Shown here piece after piece: positions 42,726 to 44,790 of a DNA stretch of 44,790 bases. The stretch spans positions 1-44,790 of the forward strand of contig NZ_JAHKPJ010000014.1 in the NCBI RefSeq assembly GCF_018860345.1, in the 5' to 3' direction. The position numbers were made by a program, and so were the translations under genes. The stretch comes from Psychrosphaera sp. F3M07 (lineage in GTDB: Bacteria; Pseudomonadota; Gammaproteobacteria; Enterobacterales; Alteromonadaceae). The notes below the pieces were generated by a model that was not told the origin of the DNA, did no database searches, and saw only the letters and a list, made by a program, of their open reading frames with translations. How positions within the stretch are numbered: position 1 is the stretch's first letter; every line of letters begins with the position of its first letter.

Positions 42726-43982
42726 TTAGCACTGAATTTTGGGAATATCGCTCCAGCGAGTGGTGTACCTTGGACTTAAAAAGGCACGTTTCATTTCCCA
42801 TGTTTTCGTTTGTTGTTCACTGGCTAATTTAATTGTGCCTTTACCAAACATTTTGTTGATTGAATCTATACTCCCCATTAACTTTTTGTTATCTAAAGTT
42901 GGGCTAAATAAATCCCCTTGCATATATTGTTCAGAAACCAGTTCAATGGCCCCTATCCCTGCTTTATAAAAACGCACACCTGGGGCAAAGATATGAGGCA
43001 ATATTTCATTAACCGCATTGGCTAATACCCTAGAGTCACTGGTTGGTACTGGAAAGTCGTATAAAAAGCTGCGTTTATAAAAGTTGCCTTCGTGTTGTGA
43101 GCTATGGGCAAATACGACCAAACGTTTAGTCATTGAACCTTGTTGCCTCAGCTTTTTAGCAACAATAGAGCAATGAGTGGAAAGAGCGGCTTTTAAGTCG
43201 TGAATGTTCGTGACTCGTTCACCAAAACTTCTTGTACTGAATATTTCTTGTTTTGCCTGCTTAACGTCATCCCACGATAAACAGACTTGCCCATTTAATT
43301 CCTCAACGGTGCGTTCAACCACCACGGAAAACTGTTTACGCATGTGTTTAGGGTTTTGTTTTTTTAAATCTAACGCGGTATGAATATGCATCATGTTGAG
43401 CTTTTTACCGAGTCGGTCACCAATTCCCCACACATCGGTTACGCTCATTTTAGCAAGTATTTCATTGGCAGAGTGGTCATCATCAATAACGGCAACCCCA
43501 TTATAACCCGCTAACTTTTTAGCGGCGTGATTGGCGGCTTTTGATAATGTTGGCGTAATACCAAACCCGACACCAACAGGCAGTTTGGTTTCGCGCCAAA
43601 CCGCTAATCTAATCTCTTGACCATAAGCGTACCAATCATTAATGATGGATTGAAATCCTGTAAACTGTAAAAAGCTTTCATCAATAGAATATATGTATTG
43701 GTTGTCACAGAAACGGCCAATTACACTCATCATTCGACTGCTTAAATCGGCGTACAATTCATAGTTTGAAGAACGAATTACAACCTGATGTTGTTGTAAA
43801 AATTTGCGTAATTTGAAGTAAGGTTCAAATTTAGGCACGTTCAATTTCCTTGCTTCTGGGCTCACGGCACATACACAACCGTCGTTGTTGGTTAATACAA
43901 CAACTGGGCGTTTTCGTATACTTGGATCAAACACCTTTTCCGCGCTCGCGTAGAAAGCAACAGCATCAACTAAAGCAAACAA
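42726..43982 (-). CDS. umuC: DNA polymerase V catalytic subunit, Y-family
   Basis: 418 residues, close to the 422 of E. coli UmuC. Catalytic metal ligands: D6 (ALVDAVAFYAS), D101 and E102 (YSIDESFL). The palm/finger segment RPVVVLTNNDGCVCAVSPEARKL, the thumb HhH region (VTDVWGIGDRLGKKL) and the little-finger and C-terminal DUF4113-like part (FKAGIGAIELVSEQYMQGDLF, then the TRWSDIPKI end) are intact. It works as UmuD'2C in translesion DNA synthesis. Its first 13 bases overlap the end of umuD, so translation is coupled. Confidence 0.95.
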   Translation of the reverse strand: MFALVDAVAFYASAEKVFDPSIRKRPVVVLTNNDGCVCAVSPEARKLNVPKFEPYFKLRKFLQQHQVVIRSSNYELYADLSSRMMSVIGRFCDNQYIYSIDESFLQFTGFQSIINDWYAYGQEIRLAVWRETKLPVGVGFGITPTLSKAANHAAKKLAGYNGVAVIDDDHSANEILAKMSVTDVWGIGDRLGKKLNMMHIHTALDLKKQNPKHMRKQFSVVVERTVEELNGQVCLSWDDVKQAKQEIFSTRSFGERVTNIHDLKAALSTHCSIVAKKLRQQGSMTKRLVVFAHSSQHEGNFYKRSFLYDFPVPTSDSRVLANAVNEILPHIFAPGVRFYKAGIGAIELVSEQYMQGDLFSPTLDNKKLMGSIDSINKMFGKGTIKLASEQQTKTWEMKRAFLSPRYTTRWSDIPKIQC

Positions 43983-44383
43983 GATAATAACTCTCGGCTT
44001 TTACGATGTAATCTGACAGAGTGGGTGACTACACCTTCGATTTGAAATTCATCCGCATCGGATATGGAAACAGGACGATGTTTTGCTGAAGCTGATAAAA
44101 GCTGTTTTCGTTGTTTATCAATGATTTTACAAACAAAGTTACCGTTGTAATTGGCAACAACAATATCACCTTGAGTGGTAGTCTCTGATCTATCAACAAT
44201 TAATAAATCACCATCAAAAATACCAACGCCTTGCATAGAGTCGCCATTTGCCACACCGATAAAGGTAGCGCTGGGGTGTGAGATCAGTAACTCATCTAGG
44301 GATAAGCTAAGTTCTGTGTATTCAGCTGCTGGAGATTCGAATCCGGATATTCCTGCTTCTGCATAAATGGGGATGACTTTCAT
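43970..44383 (-). CDS. umuD: UmuD, SOS-cleaved accessory subunit of polymerase V
   Basis: The start is set at the ATG at 44383: the product then begins MKVIPIYAEAGISGFESPAA, as in UmuD/RumA homologues, while an ATG at 44410 would fall in the LexA box. Length 137 residues. Self-cleavage site S13-G14 (in place of Cys24-Gly25 of E. coli), catalytic S49 (NGDSM) and K86 (FVCKII) with the same 37-residue spacing as E. coli S60/K97. RecA-stimulated cleavage would give the active UmuD'. It is the first gene of the umuD-umuC-SRAP operon. Confidence 0.93.
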   Translation of the reverse strand: MKVIPIYAEAGISGFESPAAEYTELSLSLDELLISHPSATFIGVANGDSMQGVGIFDGDLLIVDRSETTTQGDIVVANYNGNFVCKIIDKQRKQLLSASAKHRPVSISDADEFQIEGVVTHSVRLHRKSRELLSCLL

Positions 44384-44398
44384 TTTCAACTCATAGGG

Positions 44399-44414
44399 CT
44401 GTTCATACATACAG
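44399..44414 (-). promoter_or_regulatory. LexA (SOS) box of the umuDC operon
   Basis: On the minus strand CTGTATGTATGAACAG, CTG-N10-CAG with an A/T-rich centre, 15 bases before the umuD ATG; flanking bases (ATA on the left) also fit. With the site at 27510 this is the second LexA box in the window. Confidence 0.8.
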
Positions 44415-44497
44415 TATAATATAAGTTACAATTTATGGATAAGAAAATAACAGAGACACCCACTCAAATTTGACAGTCATAGAAACTAGGCTATATT

Positions 44498-44521
44498 TTT
44501 TGTACCTATATCGATACAAAA
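44498..44521. repeat. Small palindrome just upstream of the transposase gene
   Basis: TTTTGTA, a ten-base centre, then TACAAAA, 17 bases before the GTG at 44538. REP-associated transposases are often flanked by short palindromes that they act on; this one is too short to say. Confidence 0.35.
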
Positions 44522-44537
44522 TGTTTTAGAGGTTACA

Positions 44538-44790
44538 GTGCCTAAACCAAGAAAAAGCCAAATAAGCTTAGAGGATACGCCTTATTATCATTGTATATCT
44601 CGTTGTGTCCGTAGGGCATTTTTATGCGGCGAAGATAAATTAACTCATCAATCTTATGAGCACAGAAGGCAATGGGTAAAAGATAAAATTGAACAACTCA
44701 CACAAGTCTTTGCTATTGAAGTTTGTGCCTATGCGATTATGAGTAACCACACACATCTTGTGTTGCACATCAACAACCAAGTTACATGCC
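44538..44790 (+). CDS. REP-associated tyrosine transposase (RAYT, Y1_Tnp), partial
   Basis: It opens at a GTG with AGAGG upstream and runs off the window after 84 codons. The visible part reads PKPRKSQISLEDTPYYHCIS, then RCVRRAFLCGED and SYEHRRQWVKDK, and includes the metal-binding SNHTHLVLH (HUH-type His-x-His). The catalytic Tyr lies beyond the edge. This is the long subgroup common in marine gammaproteobacteria (typically ~300 residues or more), in which the protein acts on REP/palindromic repeats rather than moving as an insertion sequence. The reading is clear but only one third is seen. Confidence 0.85.
   Translation, partial: MPKPRKSQISLEDTPYYHCISRCVRRAFLCGEDKLTHQSYEHRRQWVKDKIEQLTQVFAIEVCAYAIMSNHTHLVLHINNQVTC

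Overview
The window looks like chromosomal DNA of a marine gammaproteobacterium of the order Alteromonadales (Colwelliaceae/Alteromonadaceae-like; inferred, not tested). The grounds are the AT-rich composition, a very large TonB-dependent receptor, a GlyGly-CTERM surface enzyme, the ActP/DUF4212/DUF294/CrbS acetate module, an integron with Vibrio/Shewanella-type attC sites, and short heptamer arrays between genes. No rRNA, tRNA or CRISPR array was seen.

Region 1 (1-1055) holds a lone SAM-dependent methyltransferase gene between two ~41-bp imperfect direct repeats, which suggests an inserted or duplicated unit.

Region 2 (1056-25520) reads as a peptidoglycan/muropeptide degradation and uptake locus. 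It encodes a lipoprotein fusing an AmpD-type amidase to a PBP4B-type serine hydrolase, two tandem paralogous exported proteins of unknown function, a two-domain GH3 N-acetylglucosaminidase (NagZ/YbbD type), an OmpR-type two-component pair, and a secreted lysozyme-like protein with Ca-binding repeats, a Calx-beta domain and a GlyGly-CTERM tail. Next come a 1230-aa TonB receptor, a truncated RpiR/MurR-type regulator, a transglutaminase + L,D-transpeptidase-fold lipoprotein, an L-Ala-D/L-Glu epimerase, an NlpC/P60 lipoprotein and a secreted N-acyl-D-amino-acid deacylase. Together these could cut glycan strands and stem peptides outside or in the periplasm, import fragments, and convert the D-amino acid parts. 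The regulator seems to have lost the front of its DNA-binding domain.

Region 3 (25748-27306) is a divergent pair: a membrane fatty-acid hydroxylase-superfamily protein and a stand-alone E2-type acyltransferase.

Region 4 (27329-29529) is a decaying chromosomal integron. It has a deleted, frameshifted tyrosine-recombinase relic on the minus strand, a LexA box, three recognisable attC sites, three cassette genes on the plus strand (small membrane protein, HEPN-like protein, exported NTF2-like protein) and an ORF-less cassette-like segment with 18-bp inverted ends.

Region 5 (29783-33515) contains a radical SAM/B12-binding protein, a 56-aa conserved-looking small protein, a PepSY protein coupled to a DUF4920 protein with a Fur-like box about 160 bp upstream, and a small anchored protein.

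Region 6 (33592-41939) is the acetate switch module: ActP symporter plus DUF4212 subunit on the minus strand; DUF294 nucleotidyltransferase, DEDDh exonuclease and the CrbS-type transporter-kinase hybrid on the plus strand.

Region 7 (41951-44414) is an SOS operon umuD-umuC-SRAP behind a LexA box. The window ends inside a REP-associated tyrosine transposase gene.
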